Source: an uncultured Bacteroidales bacterium
Lineage (GTDB): Bacteria > Bacteroidota > Bacteroidia > Bacteroidales > Bacteroidaceae
Assembly (NCBI GenBank): GCA_902774005.1
Contig: CACYGK010000033.1
Span: 1 to 43,996, forward strand
Direction of reading: 5' to 3'
DNA: 43,996 bases
Part shown: positions 17,444-26,309 of the stretch, piece after piece
How positions within the stretch are numbered: position 1 is the first letter of the stretch
How the letters are laid out: each line of letters opens with the position of its first letter
Translations under genes and position numbers: made by a program
The notes under the pieces: model-generated
The model's database searches: none
What the model saw: the letters and a program-made list of their open reading frames with translations, nothing else
What the model was told of the DNA's origin: nothing

Positions 17444-18629
17444 AAGCGTCGTCGTCTAAATCTTCAATATCATCTTCGTCAAGCATCTCGAAGTCTTCGT
17501 TCTCCTCTTCGATGAACTCATCCTCCCATCCTGCATCGTCTTCATCCTCATATACATAACTGAATTTAGTCAGGTCCTTCTTAGTCTTCAGGATATTCTC
17601 AGTCGAAGTAACAGCAGCAATGCGGTTTTCTTCTTTATTCATCTCCTTCCACAGTATGTCCTTCAGTTGCTGGATATTATATCCCGAGACAGACGAGATG
17701 AACACAGTAGGAATATCATCTGGCAGTCCCACACTCAGCATATCAATCAGTTCCTTATCCTCACCGATGATGTCACACTTTGTGATGGCAAGTACCCTCT
17801 GTTTCTCAAGCAGTTCAGGATTATACTGTCGCAGTTCGTTCAACAAAGTGTCATATTCCTTACGTATATCATCAGTGTCGGCACTTACCATGAACAGCAG
17901 AAGTGAATTGCGTTCGATATGTCTCAGAAACCTTAGTCCCAGTCCACGTCCTTCGCTAGCACCTTCGATGATTCCTGGTATGTCGGCAATCACAAACGAG
18001 CGGTTATCTCTATACGGCACGACACCAACAGATGGTTCCAGAGTCGTAAACGGATAATTTCCGATTTTAGGTTTTGCAGACGATAAGGTATTAACCAGAG
18101 TAGATTTACCTGCATTCGGAAAACCGACAAGTCCTACATCTGCCAGCATCTTCAACTCAAGAATAACTGTCAGTTCCTGCATCGGTTCACCGGGCTGAGC
18201 ATATCTCGGAGCCTGATTAGTCGGAGTGGCAAAATTAAAGTTTCCAAGTCCACCTCTTCCACCTTTCAGTAGCGTAAACTCTTGTCCGTGTTCATTGATA
18301 TCGCAGATGTAGTCACCCGTTTCAGCATTATACACCACAGTACCTACAGGTACTTCGATATACTTATCCTCACCCTGATGACCAGTTGATTTATCCTTCG
18401 AACCGTTTCCTCCGTGCCCTGCCTGTATATGTCGGTCGTAGCGCAGATGGAGCAGTGTCCAGTAATTTCTGTTACCACGCAGAATCACATGTCCACCCCT
18501 GCCACCGTTACCTCCGTCGGGGCCACCCTTAGGGATATACTTAGCCCTGTGCATATGGGTCGAACCACGTCCTCCGCGACCCGACCTGCAATAAATCTTT
18601 ACGTAATCAATGAAATTACTTTCAGCCAT
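17415..18629 (-). CDS. obg: Obg (CgtA) family GTPase
   Basis: This 404-residue GTPase acts in late 50S ribosome assembly and stress control. The glycine-rich Obg fold covers residues 1-160 (GGPDGGNGGRGGHVILRG). The G domain has G1 GFPNAGKST (169-177), G3 in VIADIPGIIEGASEGRGLG, G4 as TKCD rather than NKxD, and G5 in ISSVSG. Instead of an OCT domain it carries a strongly acidic tail (about 358-404) with repeated Asp/Glu. The start overlaps the end of adk by 8 bp and the end overlaps pgeF by 29 bp. The gene is complete and presumably essential. Confidence 0.96.
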   Translation of the reverse strand: MAESNFIDYVKIYCRSGRGGRGSTHMHRAKYIPKGGPDGGNGGRGGHVILRGNRNYWTLLHLRYDRHIQAGHGGNGSKDKSTGHQGEDKYIEVPVGTVVYNAETGDYICDINEHGQEFTLLKGGRGGLGNFNFATPTNQAPRYAQPGEPMQELTVILELKMLADVGLVGFPNAGKSTLVNTLSSAKPKIGNYPFTTLEPSVGVVPYRDNRSFVIADIPGIIEGASEGRGLGLRFLRHIERNSLLLFMVSADTDDIRKEYDTLLNELRQYNPELLEKQRVLAITKCDIIGEDKELIDMLSVGLPDDIPTVFISSVSGYNIQQLKDILWKEMNKEENRIAAVTSTENILKTKKDLTKFSYVYEDEDDAGWEDEFIEEENEDFEMLDEDDIEDLDDDAFEYVDTSDE

Positions 18630-19197
18630 TCACTTTATCCAAGAAATCAAATATCTCGCCGATCATCACGTCCTTCGAACCCTTCCATGTGAAAGTGTTG
18701 CGGATACCCTCCTTCTCAAACCATGCAGAGAGTGGGGCAGTCTGATTGTGATAAACCTCGAAGCGTTTTTTGATAGTCACCTCATTATCATCGGCACGTC
18801 CCTGTTCCTTGGCACGGTTCAGCAATCGAGCCAGCAAAGTCTCCTCATCGACAATCAGTTCAATCATCAGACCCATATCATGCTTTCTCTCAGCCAGCAT
18901 CTTCTTCAGAGCCTCTGCCTGAGCAATAGTACGTGGAAAACCATCGAAGATAACACCCTTACCAGCCGGCATACTGTCGTAAGTCTTAGCCAGGATGTCA
19001 ATCATCAGTTCGTCAGGAATCAACTGACCATTATCGATATATCCCTGAGCAATCTTTCCCAGTTCAGTACCGCCTTTGATTTCAGCACGCAGCACATCAC
19101 CTGTCGAGATGTGACCCATGTTATAACGCTTTACTATCTCATCACTGTAAGTGCCCTTGCCAGAACCTGGAGCACCGAAAATAATAATATTCTTCAT
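18622..19197 (-). CDS. adk: Adenylate kinase
   Basis: This 191-residue enzyme interconverts ATP+AMP and 2 ADP. The P-loop GAPGSGKGT is at residues 8-16. The AMP-binding region includes STGDVLRAEI and GFPRTIAQAEAL. The LID is the short type, with no zinc-binding cysteines (LLNRAKEQGRADDNE). It ends inside the start of obg (8-bp overlap). The gap upstream to hpt is 58 bp and is almost entirely short repeats. The family and length are normal. Confidence 0.96.
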   Translation of the reverse strand: MKNIIIFGAPGSGKGTYSDEIVKRYNMGHISTGDVLRAEIKGGTELGKIAQGYIDNGQLIPDELMIDILAKTYDSMPAGKGVIFDGFPRTIAQAEALKKMLAERKHDMGLMIELIVDEETLLARLLNRAKEQGRADDNEVTIKKRFEVYHNQTAPLSAWFEKEGIRNTFTWKGSKDVMIGEIFDFLDKVNG

Positions 19198-19200
19198 ATG

Positions 19201-19262
19201 TTTAGTTTTAAGTTTTTAGTCTTTAGTTTTTAGTTTAATATTCAATGGTCAATGGTCAATGG
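19201..19262. repeat. TTTAG-type tract and TCAATGG heptamer array between hpt and adk
   Basis: The gap holds two simple tracts. Bases 19201-19235 are an irregular TTTAGTTTT repeat. Bases 19242-19262 are three perfect copies of TCAATGG (CCATTGA on the coding strand), and a fourth, degenerate copy (19263-19269) lies within the last codons of hpt. The hpt stop codon (19256-19258) is inside the array. The same heptamer recurs at the maf start near 27450. Confidence 0.9.
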
Positions 19263-19789
19263 TCAATGACCTTATAAATATCTTTAAATTGTCTTCCTTT
19301 ATTGTTGTAATCCAATCCGTAACCGAGAATGAATGCATCAGGAATCTCCATTCCGCAGTACTTCAAATCAAGCTTCACTTTCAGCTTATCCGGCTTTACA
19401 ATCAGTGAGCATACCTCCACCGACTTCACAGCCTGTGCCATGAACGAATCCAACAGGTGACTCATAGTAATACCCGTATCCACAATATCCTCTACGATAA
19501 TAACATCACGTCCTGTCAATGGAATATCAACCCCCAACAACTTCTTCACCACACCAGTCGATTCCGTACCCGAGTAACTTGCCACCTTCGCAAAGTGAAT
19601 CTCGTGATCAATCGTCAACTCCCTCACCAGGTCGGCAGCAAAGATGAACGAACCGTTCAAAATAGCAACCAGAACAGGACATTTTCCTTCATAGTCCTTG
19701 TTAATCTTCGCAGCTATTTTCTTTACCGTCTGCTTCACCTCAGCCTCTGGAATGAAGGTCTCGAACTGTAAATTACCTATCGTAATCAT
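19256..19789 (-). CDS. hpt: Hypoxanthine phosphoribosyltransferase
   Basis: The 177-residue purine-salvage enzyme makes IMP/GMP from hypoxanthine/guanine and PRPP. The PRPP-binding motif is VIIVEDIVDTGITMSHL (about residues 93-109). Other family signatures are PVLVAILNGSFIFAADL, FAKVASYSGT and the C-terminal PDAFILGYGLDYN. It appears to be the first gene of the minus-strand operon, transcribed from the divergent promoter region at 19811-19849. Its last codons and stop fall within the TCAATGG heptamer array, so the C-terminal residues VIDH are encoded by the repeat. Confidence 0.95.
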   Translation of the reverse strand: MITIGNLQFETFIPEAEVKQTVKKIAAKINKDYEGKCPVLVAILNGSFIFAADLVRELTIDHEIHFAKVASYSGTESTGVVKKLLGVDIPLTGRDVIIVEDIVDTGITMSHLLDSFMAQAVKSVEVCSLIVKPDKLKVKLDLKYCGMEIPDAFILGYGLDYNNKGRQFKDIYKVIDH

Positions 19790-19810
19790 TTTGATTGAAA
19801 ATTTGTGTGG

Positions 19811-19849
19811 GCGAAGTTACGAAAAAAGAAAATATCTTACTAACTTCGC
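19811..19849. promoter_or_regulatory. Symmetric divergent promoter region between hpt and the alcohol dehydrogenase gene
   Basis: Bases 19811-19819 (gcgaagtta) and 19841-19849 (taacttcgc) are a perfect 9-bp inverted repeat with a 21-bp spacer. Read outward, each arm is TAACTTCGC, one mismatch from the Bacteroidetes -7 element TAnnTTTG, about 22-32 bases before each start codon. The -33 regions of the two promoters would then overlap. Alternatively the pair is an operator. No clear -33 TTTG is visible on either side. Confidence 0.45.
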
Positions 19850-19870
19850 ACCCAAATAAATTACATAACT

Positions 19871-21039
19871 ATGAAAGATTTTAATTTCTACGCACCCACA
19901 GAGGTAGTCTTTGGTAAAGAAAGTGAACAACAGATTTCAAGTCTTGTACGCAAATATGGCGGCAGTCGGGTACTCCTGCACTATGGTGGAGAGAGTGCCC
20001 GTCGCAGCGGACTGCTTGACTTTGTCAAGCAACAACTCACTTCCGACGGAATACAGTTTACGGAATTGGGTGGGGTAGTGCCCAATCCACAACTTTCAAA
20101 AGTATATGAAGGAATAGATATAGTTCGTCGCGATTCATTAGATTTCATTCTTGCCATCGGTGGCGGTTCCGTCATCGACTCAGCCAAAGCCATCGGCTAC
20201 GGCGTACCCTACGACGGCGACGTATGGGATTTCTACTCAGGGCGTGCCCAGGCAAAGACATGCATGCCTATCGGATGCGTACTCACCATACCGGCAGCAG
20301 GCAGCGAGATGTCCTACGGATGCGTCATCACCAACGACCTCGTTTCGCCACCACTCAAATGGTCGTACAACTGCGACCTCGGACGTATGCGCTTTGCAGT
20401 CATGAACCCCCTGCGCACATATACTCTGCCGCCATATCAGACAGCTGCCGGAGTCACCGACATCATGATGCACACTATGGAGCGTTATTTCTCTCATCAT
20501 ACCGACATGCTCCTCACTGATGCTATTGCCGAGGCTCTCCTGCGAACAGTCAAGGAATGTGGCGAACGAGTACTCAGCGACCCTGAGAACTACCAGCTTC
20601 GTGCCCAGATTATGTGGGGCGGTTCGCTTGCACACAACAACCTCACCGAATGCGGACTTCAGAAAGACTTTGCAACACACGGACTCGAACACGAACTCTC
20701 AGCCCTTTACGGAGTCACCCATGGAGCCGGACTTGCAGCCCTCTGGGGCAGTTGGGCACGTTACGTCATGAACGACAACATCAACCGCTTTGCACAGTTC
20801 GCCGTTAACGTATGCGGTGTTCGCAACGACTTCTCCGACCCCGCCTCCACAGCCCTTGCCGGCATCCGGGCAATGGAAGACTTCTAATTCCCGAACTCCT
20901 CGGCAGAAAGCTCTCCGACGAAGAACTTCGCATCCTAGCCGAGCGCTGCAGCCGCGGAAAAACCATTGCCATCGGCAACTTCCGCCGTCTTCACTACGAC
21001 GACATGCTAGTTATCTACACCATGGCTAATGAAAGATAA
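19871..21039 (+). pseudogene. Iron-containing alcohol dehydrogenase (BdhA/YqhD-like), frameshifted
   Basis: This is a group III, iron-dependent alcohol dehydrogenase of the butanol dehydrogenase/YqhD type, reducing aldehydes with NAD(P)H. The first frame encodes 338 residues to a stop at 20885-20887: GGGS (97-100) binds the cofactor, and metal ligands D197, H201 (GVTDIMMHTMERYF), H270 and H284 (FATHGLEHELSALYGVTHG) are intact. The family C-terminus (IPELLGRKLSDEELRILAER, then TIAIGNFRRLHYDDMLVIY) continues in another frame from about 20887 to the stop at 21037-21039. About 9 codons, usually like YxxIGMPTS, are missing at the junction, with loss of frame. A natural mutation or a consensus error would both fit. 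All metal ligands lie before the break. Confidence 0.88.
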
Positions 21040-21655
21040 AAGATGTGGAATGACGCTAAAGGAGTACATAGAAGGGATGATATTGCCGCAATATGACGGG
21101 TTTGACGGTGGGCATAATCGGGATCATACCGAGAGTGTGATACGTGAGAGTATGATACTGGCTCGAGAGCATGGTGCTGATGAGCGGATGGCGTATGTCA
21201 TTGCGGCTTATCATGACTTGGGACTGAAGTATGACAGGGAACGGCATCATATACATTCAGGGGAGATTCTGATGACAGACAGTAATCTGCGGGAGTGGTT
21301 CACGGAGGAGCAGCTGATGACGATGCGTGATGCGGTGGTAGATCACAGGGCAAGCGGGAAGAATCCGCCACGAACCATATACGGAGCTATCGTGGCTGAA
21401 GCTGACCGGCAGATTGACCCGCAAAGTATCATAGAACGCACTATGGCTTTCAGTAGGAAGATGTTTCCGGACGGAGATTTCGAAACGCTTTATCAGCGCA
21501 GCAAGTCTCACCTCTTGGAGAAGTATGCAGAAGGGGGATATATGCGTCTATGGCTGAACAGTGAACGAAACGTGAAGGGACTTGAGGCTCTGCGAGATAT
21601 AATTCGCGATGAAACACGATTAAGAAAAATTTGTGAGCTAATATATTATAAATAA
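21029..21655 (+). CDS. HD domain-containing hydrolase
   Basis: A 208-residue cytoplasmic protein with a compact HD-type metal-dependent phosphohydrolase domain. Visible ligands are HNRDHTESVI (His/Asp near residue 30), AAYHDLGL (the HD pair near 62) and VDHRASG near 108. The substrate cannot be told; related Bacteroidetes proteins are annotated only as HD domain proteins. The ATG at 21029 overlaps the end of the alcohol dehydrogenase's shifted frame by 11 bp; the ATG at 21050 (MTLKEYIEG) is an equally good start and matches what I remember of family N-termini. The stop is just before the GNAT gene, so the two probably share a transcript. Confidence 0.82.
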   Translation: MKDKRCGMTLKEYIEGMILPQYDGFDGGHNRDHTESVIRESMILAREHGADERMAYVIAAYHDLGLKYDRERHHIHSGEILMTDSNLREWFTEEQLMTMRDAVVDHRASGKNPPRTIYGAIVAEADRQIDPQSIIERTMAFSRKMFPDGDFETLYQRSKSHLLEKYAEGGYMRLWLNSERNVKGLEALRDIIRDETRLRKICELIYYK

Positions 21656-21665
21656 TGTGGAGAAT

Positions 21666-22175
21666 ATGAAAATAAGAAATGCAAAGATAGAGGACTCGGA
21701 GGCTCTGTTGAGGATTTACGGTCCGTATGTGAAGGAAACAGCCATTTCGTTTGAGTATGAGGTGCCGAGCAAGGAGGAGTTTGAGGAGAGGATGAGGACG
21801 TTCGGTTCGAAATATCCGTACTTGGTGGCAGAGGATGAGGATGGTAACATAATGGGGTATGCGTATGCTCATGCTTTTCATGGTCGTCCGGGATACCGGT
21901 TCTGTGTGGAGACAACGGTGTATATTGATCGTAACCAGAGACGGAGCGGGGTAGGACACAGGCTATATGAGGCTCTTGAGGAGGCTTTGCGGAAGCAGGG
22001 AATAAGGAATATGTATGCGTGCATTGCGTATACGGAGAAGGAGGACGGGGTTCTGACGCATGACAGCATCTGTTTTCATGAGAAGATGGGGTTCAAAGAG
22101 GTGGCGCATCTGCATAAGTGTGGCTTTAAGTTTAACAGATGGTTTGATATTGTGTGGATGGAAAAACTGCTGTAA
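21666..22175 (+). CDS. GNAT family N-acetyltransferase (phosphinothricin acetyltransferase-like)
   Basis: A 169-residue GNAT enzyme beginning MKIRNAKIEDSEALLRIY. The acetyl-CoA pyrophosphate loop is RNQRRSGVGHRLYEAL. The pattern SFEYEVPSKEEFEERM, YAYAHAFHGRPGYRFCVETTVYI, ACIAYTEKEDGVLTHDSICFHEKMGF and FKFNRWFDIVWMEK is that of the Pat/MnaT subgroup, which acetylates the amino group of phosphinothricin, methionine sulfoximine or related amino acids. The frame is open from a GTG at 21657, but the ATG at 21666 is the normal start. It lies 10 bp after the HD gene. Confidence 0.9.
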   Translation: MKIRNAKIEDSEALLRIYGPYVKETAISFEYEVPSKEEFEERMRTFGSKYPYLVAEDEDGNIMGYAYAHAFHGRPGYRFCVETTVYIDRNQRRSGVGHRLYEALEEALRKQGIRNMYACIAYTEKEDGVLTHDSICFHEKMGFKEVAHLHKCGFKFNRWFDIVWMEKLL

Positions 22176-22310
22176 TTTGCGTTGTAATGAAAGTTGTGAT
22201 GTGTATCGAGGGGGTGTCGAACGGAAAAGAAAAATGCAGCAGAGAGGAAATTTGATGGCTTTTTAGCGATTTTTAATGTTTCAGATGCTTGCAATTCTGT
22301 TTTTTTGATG

Positions 22311-22319
22311 TATATTTGC
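22311..22319 (+). promoter_or_regulatory. Predicted gyrA promoter, -7 element
   Basis: TATATTTGC at 22311-22319 is an exact match to the Bacteroidetes -7 consensus TAnnTTTG. A CTTG at 22288-22291 sits 19 bp upstream, the right distance for the -33 element. The gyrA start codon follows about 40 bases downstream. Confidence 0.65.
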
Positions 22320-22357
22320 AACGTTAATGAAAATTCAAATAGACATTATTAATTTAA

Positions 22358-24958
22358 ATGGAAAATCAAGACAGAATTATTAAAGTTGACATCAATGAGA
22401 CGATGAAGCAGTCGTTTATCGACTATTCAATGTCAGTAATCGTGGCTCGTGCTCTCCCTGATGTGCGTGATGGATTTAAACCTGTACACCGTCGTATTCT
22501 GTTCTCAATGGACAAGAACGGTATTACTTCGGACAAACCAACAAGAAAATGTGCCCGTATCGTAGGTGATGTGCTCGGTCACTTGCACCCGCACGGTGAC
22601 AGCTCTGTTTATGGAGCACTCGTTCGTCTGGCTCAGCCGTGGGCTATGCGCTACACTCTGGTTGACGGACAGGGTAACTTCGGTTCGGTGGACGGTGACG
22701 GTGCTGCTGCGATGCGTTATACTGAGGCAAGACTTTCGAAGATTGGTGAGTCTATGCTGCAGGATATCGATAAGGAGACTGTGGACATGGAGAACAACTT
22801 CGATGATTCGGAGAAGGAACCAACTGTGCTGCCTACAAGAATACCTAACTTGCTGGTGAACGGTGCGACTGGTATCGCCGTAGGTATGGCTACGAATATA
22901 CCTACTCATAATCTGGGTGAGGTGATTGACGGATGTGTGGCTTTCATCGATAATCCGGAGATGACTACTCTGGAACTGATGCAGTATATCAAGGGACCGG
23001 ACTTCCCGACAGGTGGTATCATCTGTGGTATTGACGGAGTGAAGGAGGCTTACGAGACCGGTCGCGGACGTATCATCGTACGTAGTAAGACAGAGATTGA
23101 AAGCGACGGAAATCACGATAAGATTATCGTAAACGAGATACCTTATAACGTAAACAAGTCGGAACTCATCAAGAAAATTGCCGACCTGGTAAATGAGAAG
23201 AAGATTGACGGTATCAGCAATGTGAACGATGAGTCGGACCGTGAAGGTATGCGTATCGTTATCGATGTGAAGAGGGAGGCTAATGCCAATGTAATCCTGA
23301 ACAAGCTGTACAAGATGACTGAACTGCAGTCGAGTTTCCCTGTAAACAGCATCGCCATCGTGAAGAAACGTCCGAAGTTGCTGTCGCTGCGTGACTGTAT
23401 CAGATATTTCGTTGAGCACCGTCACGATGTGACGATTCGTCGCACGGAATATGACAAACGCAAGGCTGAGGAGCGTGCTCACCTGTTGGAGGCTCTTATC
23501 GTAGCATCTGACAATATCGATGAGGTAGTACAGATTATCAAGTCGTCGAAGGAACCTACTGATGCTATTCAGCGACTGATGGACCGCTTTGGATTTGACG
23601 AACCGCAGGCTAAGTTCGTGGTTGAGATGCGTCTGCGTCAGCTCACCGGTCTGCAGCAGGAGGCTCTGCATGCTGAATATGACGAACTTCAGAAACTCAT
23701 CACTTACCTGCAACAGATTCTGGACGATCCCGAACTCTGCAAGAAAGTAATGAAAGACGACCTGTTGGAAGTAAAGGAGAAGTTCGGCGACGAGCGTCGC
23801 ACAATGATTGACTATACAGCAAGCGAGAACTTCAACCCTGAGGATTTCTATCCGAACGTACCGGTGGTAATCACAGTAAGTCACCTCGGATACATCAAGC
23901 GTACTCCGCTGAATGAGTTCCGTGCTCAAGGCAGAGGCGGCATAGGTGTGAAGGGTGGAACAAGTCGTGACGGCGACTTCATTGAGAATATCTACACCGC
24001 ATATACTCATAATACTCTGCTGTTCTTCACTCAGAAGGGACGTTGTTTCTGGATGAAGGGTTACGAGGTACCGGAAGGTGAACGCAGCGGAAAGGGTAGG
24101 GCTATTCAGAACCTGCTGAATATCGAGAGTGATGATAAGGTGACTGCTATCCTCTGTGTAAGGAAGTTCAACGACCCAGAGTACGTAGCTTCACGCAATA
24201 TCATATTCTGTACGAAGAACGGTGTAGTGAAGAAGACTAGTCTGCAAGACTATTCACGTCCACGTTCGAATGGACTGAATGCCATCAATATCAACGATGG
24301 CGACCGCGTAATCGAGGTACTGCTTACAAACGGTTCGGACGAAATCATCATCGCAAGTCGCAGCGGTAGAGCTATCCGATTCAACGAACAGACAGTACGT
24401 AATATGGGTAGAAATGCAACCGGTGTACGTGCCATCAGACTGGAAGAGGACGGCGAGGACGAGGTAGTAGGTATGATTTCTATCAGAAAGCCAGAAGGAT
24501 TTGACGAGGCAATGGCTGAAATTGAAGCTATCGAGAACGACGAGGAACGTGAGGCTGCACTTGAGGCTAAGCAGGCTGAATGGCCAGAGATGCCGACGAT
24601 ACTTGTACTGTCGGAGAAGGGTGTGGGCAAACGTTCGGCTCTGGACACTTACCGCATCACGAACCGTAACGGAAAGGGTGTAAAGACCATAGCCGTAACG
24701 GAGAAGACAGGTAAACTGATAGCTATAAAGAGTGTAACTCTCGACCAGGATATCATGATTATCAACAAGTCAGGTATCACGATACGTATAGCCGTTGCTG
24801 ACATCAAGCAGTCGGGTCGTCTGACTCAGGGTGTGAAGATCATCGACATACAGAAGAGAAACGATGTTATCTCAAGTGTATGTGTGGTTGAACACGAAGA
24901 GGAGGAAGAAAACGTTAACGATGACGTTAATCTTAACGATAACGATAACGAGCAATAA
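22358..24958 (+). CDS. gyrA: DNA gyrase subunit A
   Basis: This 866-residue type II topoisomerase subunit cleaves and rejoins DNA to introduce negative supercoils with GyrB. The active-site Tyr is Y121 (AMRYTEARL). The quinolone region reads HPHGDSSVYGALV, with Ser82 kept. The C-terminal beta-propeller includes the GyrA box in FRAQGRGGIGVKG. Between propeller blades (about residues 710-742) is a charged insertion rich in Glu/Ala (IEAIENDEEREAALEAKQAE). The last 20 residues are a low-complexity Asn/Asp/Glu tail. A good promoter lies at 22311. The gene is complete. Confidence 0.97.
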   Translation: MENQDRIIKVDINETMKQSFIDYSMSVIVARALPDVRDGFKPVHRRILFSMDKNGITSDKPTRKCARIVGDVLGHLHPHGDSSVYGALVRLAQPWAMRYTLVDGQGNFGSVDGDGAAAMRYTEARLSKIGESMLQDIDKETVDMENNFDDSEKEPTVLPTRIPNLLVNGATGIAVGMATNIPTHNLGEVIDGCVAFIDNPEMTTLELMQYIKGPDFPTGGIICGIDGVKEAYETGRGRIIVRSKTEIESDGNHDKIIVNEIPYNVNKSELIKKIADLVNEKKIDGISNVNDESDREGMRIVIDVKREANANVILNKLYKMTELQSSFPVNSIAIVKKRPKLLSLRDCIRYFVEHRHDVTIRRTEYDKRKAEERAHLLEALIVASDNIDEVVQIIKSSKEPTDAIQRLMDRFGFDEPQAKFVVEMRLRQLTGLQQEALHAEYDELQKLITYLQQILDDPELCKKVMKDDLLEVKEKFGDERRTMIDYTASENFNPEDFYPNVPVVITVSHLGYIKRTPLNEFRAQGRGGIGVKGGTSRDGDFIENIYTAYTHNTLLFFTQKGRCFWMKGYEVPEGERSGKGRAIQNLLNIESDDKVTAILCVRKFNDPEYVASRNIIFCTKNGVVKKTSLQDYSRPRSNGLNAININDGDRVIEVLLTNGSDEIIIASRSGRAIRFNEQTVRNMGRNATGVRAIRLEEDGEDEVVGMISIRKPEGFDEAMAEIEAIENDEEREAALEAKQAEWPEMPTILVLSEKGVGKRSALDTYRITNRNGKGVKTIAVTEKTGKLIAIKSVTLDQDIMIINKSGITIRIAVADIKQSGRLTQGVKIIDIQKRNDVISSVCVVEHEEEEENVNDDVNLNDNDNEQ

Positions 24959-24983
24959 ACTATTAAGCTATTAAACTATTAAC
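24956..24983. repeat. 8-bp CTATTAA-type tract overlapping the gyrA stop
   Basis: Starting at the gyrA stop codon, the pattern TAAACTAT / TAAGCTAT / TAAACTAT / TAA repeats with an 8-bp period, placing TAA in successive frames. It is another stop-anchored tandem tract. Confidence 0.75.
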
Positions 24984-25001
24984 CCAATAATCTACACAGT
25001 C

Positions 25002-26216
25002 ATGAAGAAAATTATCATTGCATGTGCACTTTTGGTTGCAATGGCTGCCAATGCACAAAAACCACTGAACAACAAGAGTCAGATGACAAAGGCTGAATCA
25101 ACTTTGACAGAGGCTCTGAAAGACCCGAAGAATATAAACTATGAGAAACTCTCAGAGGCAGAAACACTCATCGCTCCATGTCTGACTGAGGGTGTTGCTA
25201 AGGATATGCCAAAGACCTGGTTCATTGCAGGACGTATCGAGACTATCAAGATGAGCAAGATGCTCGCTGACCGTGCAGCAAACGGCGGACAGATGGACTA
25301 CGATGCATTCTTCGAGAATCAGTACAAGATTGTGAAGTACTTCGCTGAGTGCGACCGTTTGGAACATACTCCGGATGCAAAGGGTAAGTTGCCTAAGGAA
25401 GAGTATCGTCCACAGATTCAGCAGACTGCAAAGCAGTGTCGTGCCAACCTGCGTATTGCCGGTGGACAGAACGCTGTAAAGAATCCTGAGAAGGCTATCT
25501 TCTACATCAACGAGTATAAAAACTCTGCCGGTTACACTATCTTCGAAGGAATAGAAGACGTAAAGCCTGAAAACGACAAGGATATGCCAGACGTATCTTA
25601 CTTCCTGGCTACAGCATTGAAAGCAAAGGGTGACCCGGATGCAGCAGTACCCGAACTGGAGAAAGCTCTTGCTTCACAGCAGTATGGCAAAGGTGCACTC
25701 GGTGAACTTGCTACATACTACCAGCAGAAGGGTGATAAGAAGACTGCTCTGAAGTACTATCAGCAGGGTTGGGAAAAGTATCCGGACGAACCAATCTTCG
25801 GACGTATGCTGCTCTCTACTCAGTTCAATCTTGATGACCTCGACGGCGCACTTGCTACTGCAAAGGCACTTCAGGAGAGATTCCCGGATGACGACTTCGC
25901 ATACACTACAGAAGGTCATATCCTCTTCAAAAACAAGAAGTATGCTGAGGCAAAGGAAGCTTATCTGAAAGCTCACAAACTGAATCCTGTACCTACAAAC
26001 AATATTCAGGGTGCTGCTCAGTCTTCTTGGATGCAGCTCACCACCGACGAGAAGAACAAGGAACTGCAGCAGGAGACACTTGAACTGTACAAGCTGTATG
26101 AAAGTGATGCTCCGGATGATTTTGCAATCTGGGGTGACGCACTCTACATTCTCTATACCAATGCTCAGCAGCCTGAAAAAGCAAAGGCTTACAAGAAGTA
26201 TCACGGTGGTAAGTAA
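25002..26216 (+). CDS. Exported tetratricopeptide-repeat protein
   Basis: The 404-residue protein begins with a clean signal peptide (MKKIIIACALLVAMAANAQ). The rest is helical with TPR motifs, clearest from residue 200 on: SYFLATALKAKGDPDAAVPE, GALGELATYYQQKGDKKTAL, PIFGRMLLSTQFNLDDLDGA and HILFKNKKYAEAKEAYLKAH. It is probably periplasmic or attached to the envelope as a protein-interaction scaffold. No enzymatic motif is visible. It follows gyrA after a 43-bp gap containing a repeat tract and is followed by a terminator hairpin. Confidence 0.85.
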   Translation: MKKIIIACALLVAMAANAQKPLNNKSQMTKAESTLTEALKDPKNINYEKLSEAETLIAPCLTEGVAKDMPKTWFIAGRIETIKMSKMLADRAANGGQMDYDAFFENQYKIVKYFAECDRLEHTPDAKGKLPKEEYRPQIQQTAKQCRANLRIAGGQNAVKNPEKAIFYINEYKNSAGYTIFEGIEDVKPENDKDMPDVSYFLATALKAKGDPDAAVPELEKALASQQYGKGALGELATYYQQKGDKKTALKYYQQGWEKYPDEPIFGRMLLSTQFNLDDLDGALATAKALQERFPDDDFAYTTEGHILFKNKKYAEAKEAYLKAHKLNPVPTNNIQGAAQSSWMQLTTDEKNKELQQETLELYKLYESDAPDDFAIWGDALYILYTNAQQPEKAKAYKKYHGGK

Positions 26217-26245
26217 ACAAGCAGTTAAATAAAACAAAACAGAAA

Positions 26246-26287
26246 GCCAACGACTATCACCTGCAAAAGGGTGATAAGTCGTTTGGC
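26246..26287 (+). terminator. Probable transcription terminator hairpin
   Basis: Arms gccaacgactatcacc (26246-26261) and ggtgataagtcgtttggc (26270-26287) pair over most of their length with two small bulges, around an 8-base loop. A weak T-rich tail (GTTTC) follows. It lies between the TPR gene and the nitroreductase gene. Confidence 0.6.
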
Positions 26288-26309
26288 GTTTCATAATAAC
26301 ATATCGAAT

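Noticed and set aside
19871-21039. Programmed frameshifting as the explanation for the alcohol dehydrogenase and nadE frame changes.
   Set aside because: There is no slippery sequence at either junction, and family residues are missing, so deletion fits better than recoding.
22595-22620. Gly at the position after VY in the GyrA quinolone region (DSSVYG), equivalent to D87 in E. coli, as a resistance mutation.
   Set aside because: Bacteroidales GyrA, as far as I recall, naturally differ here, and the key Ser82 is unchanged. No resistance claim can be made.
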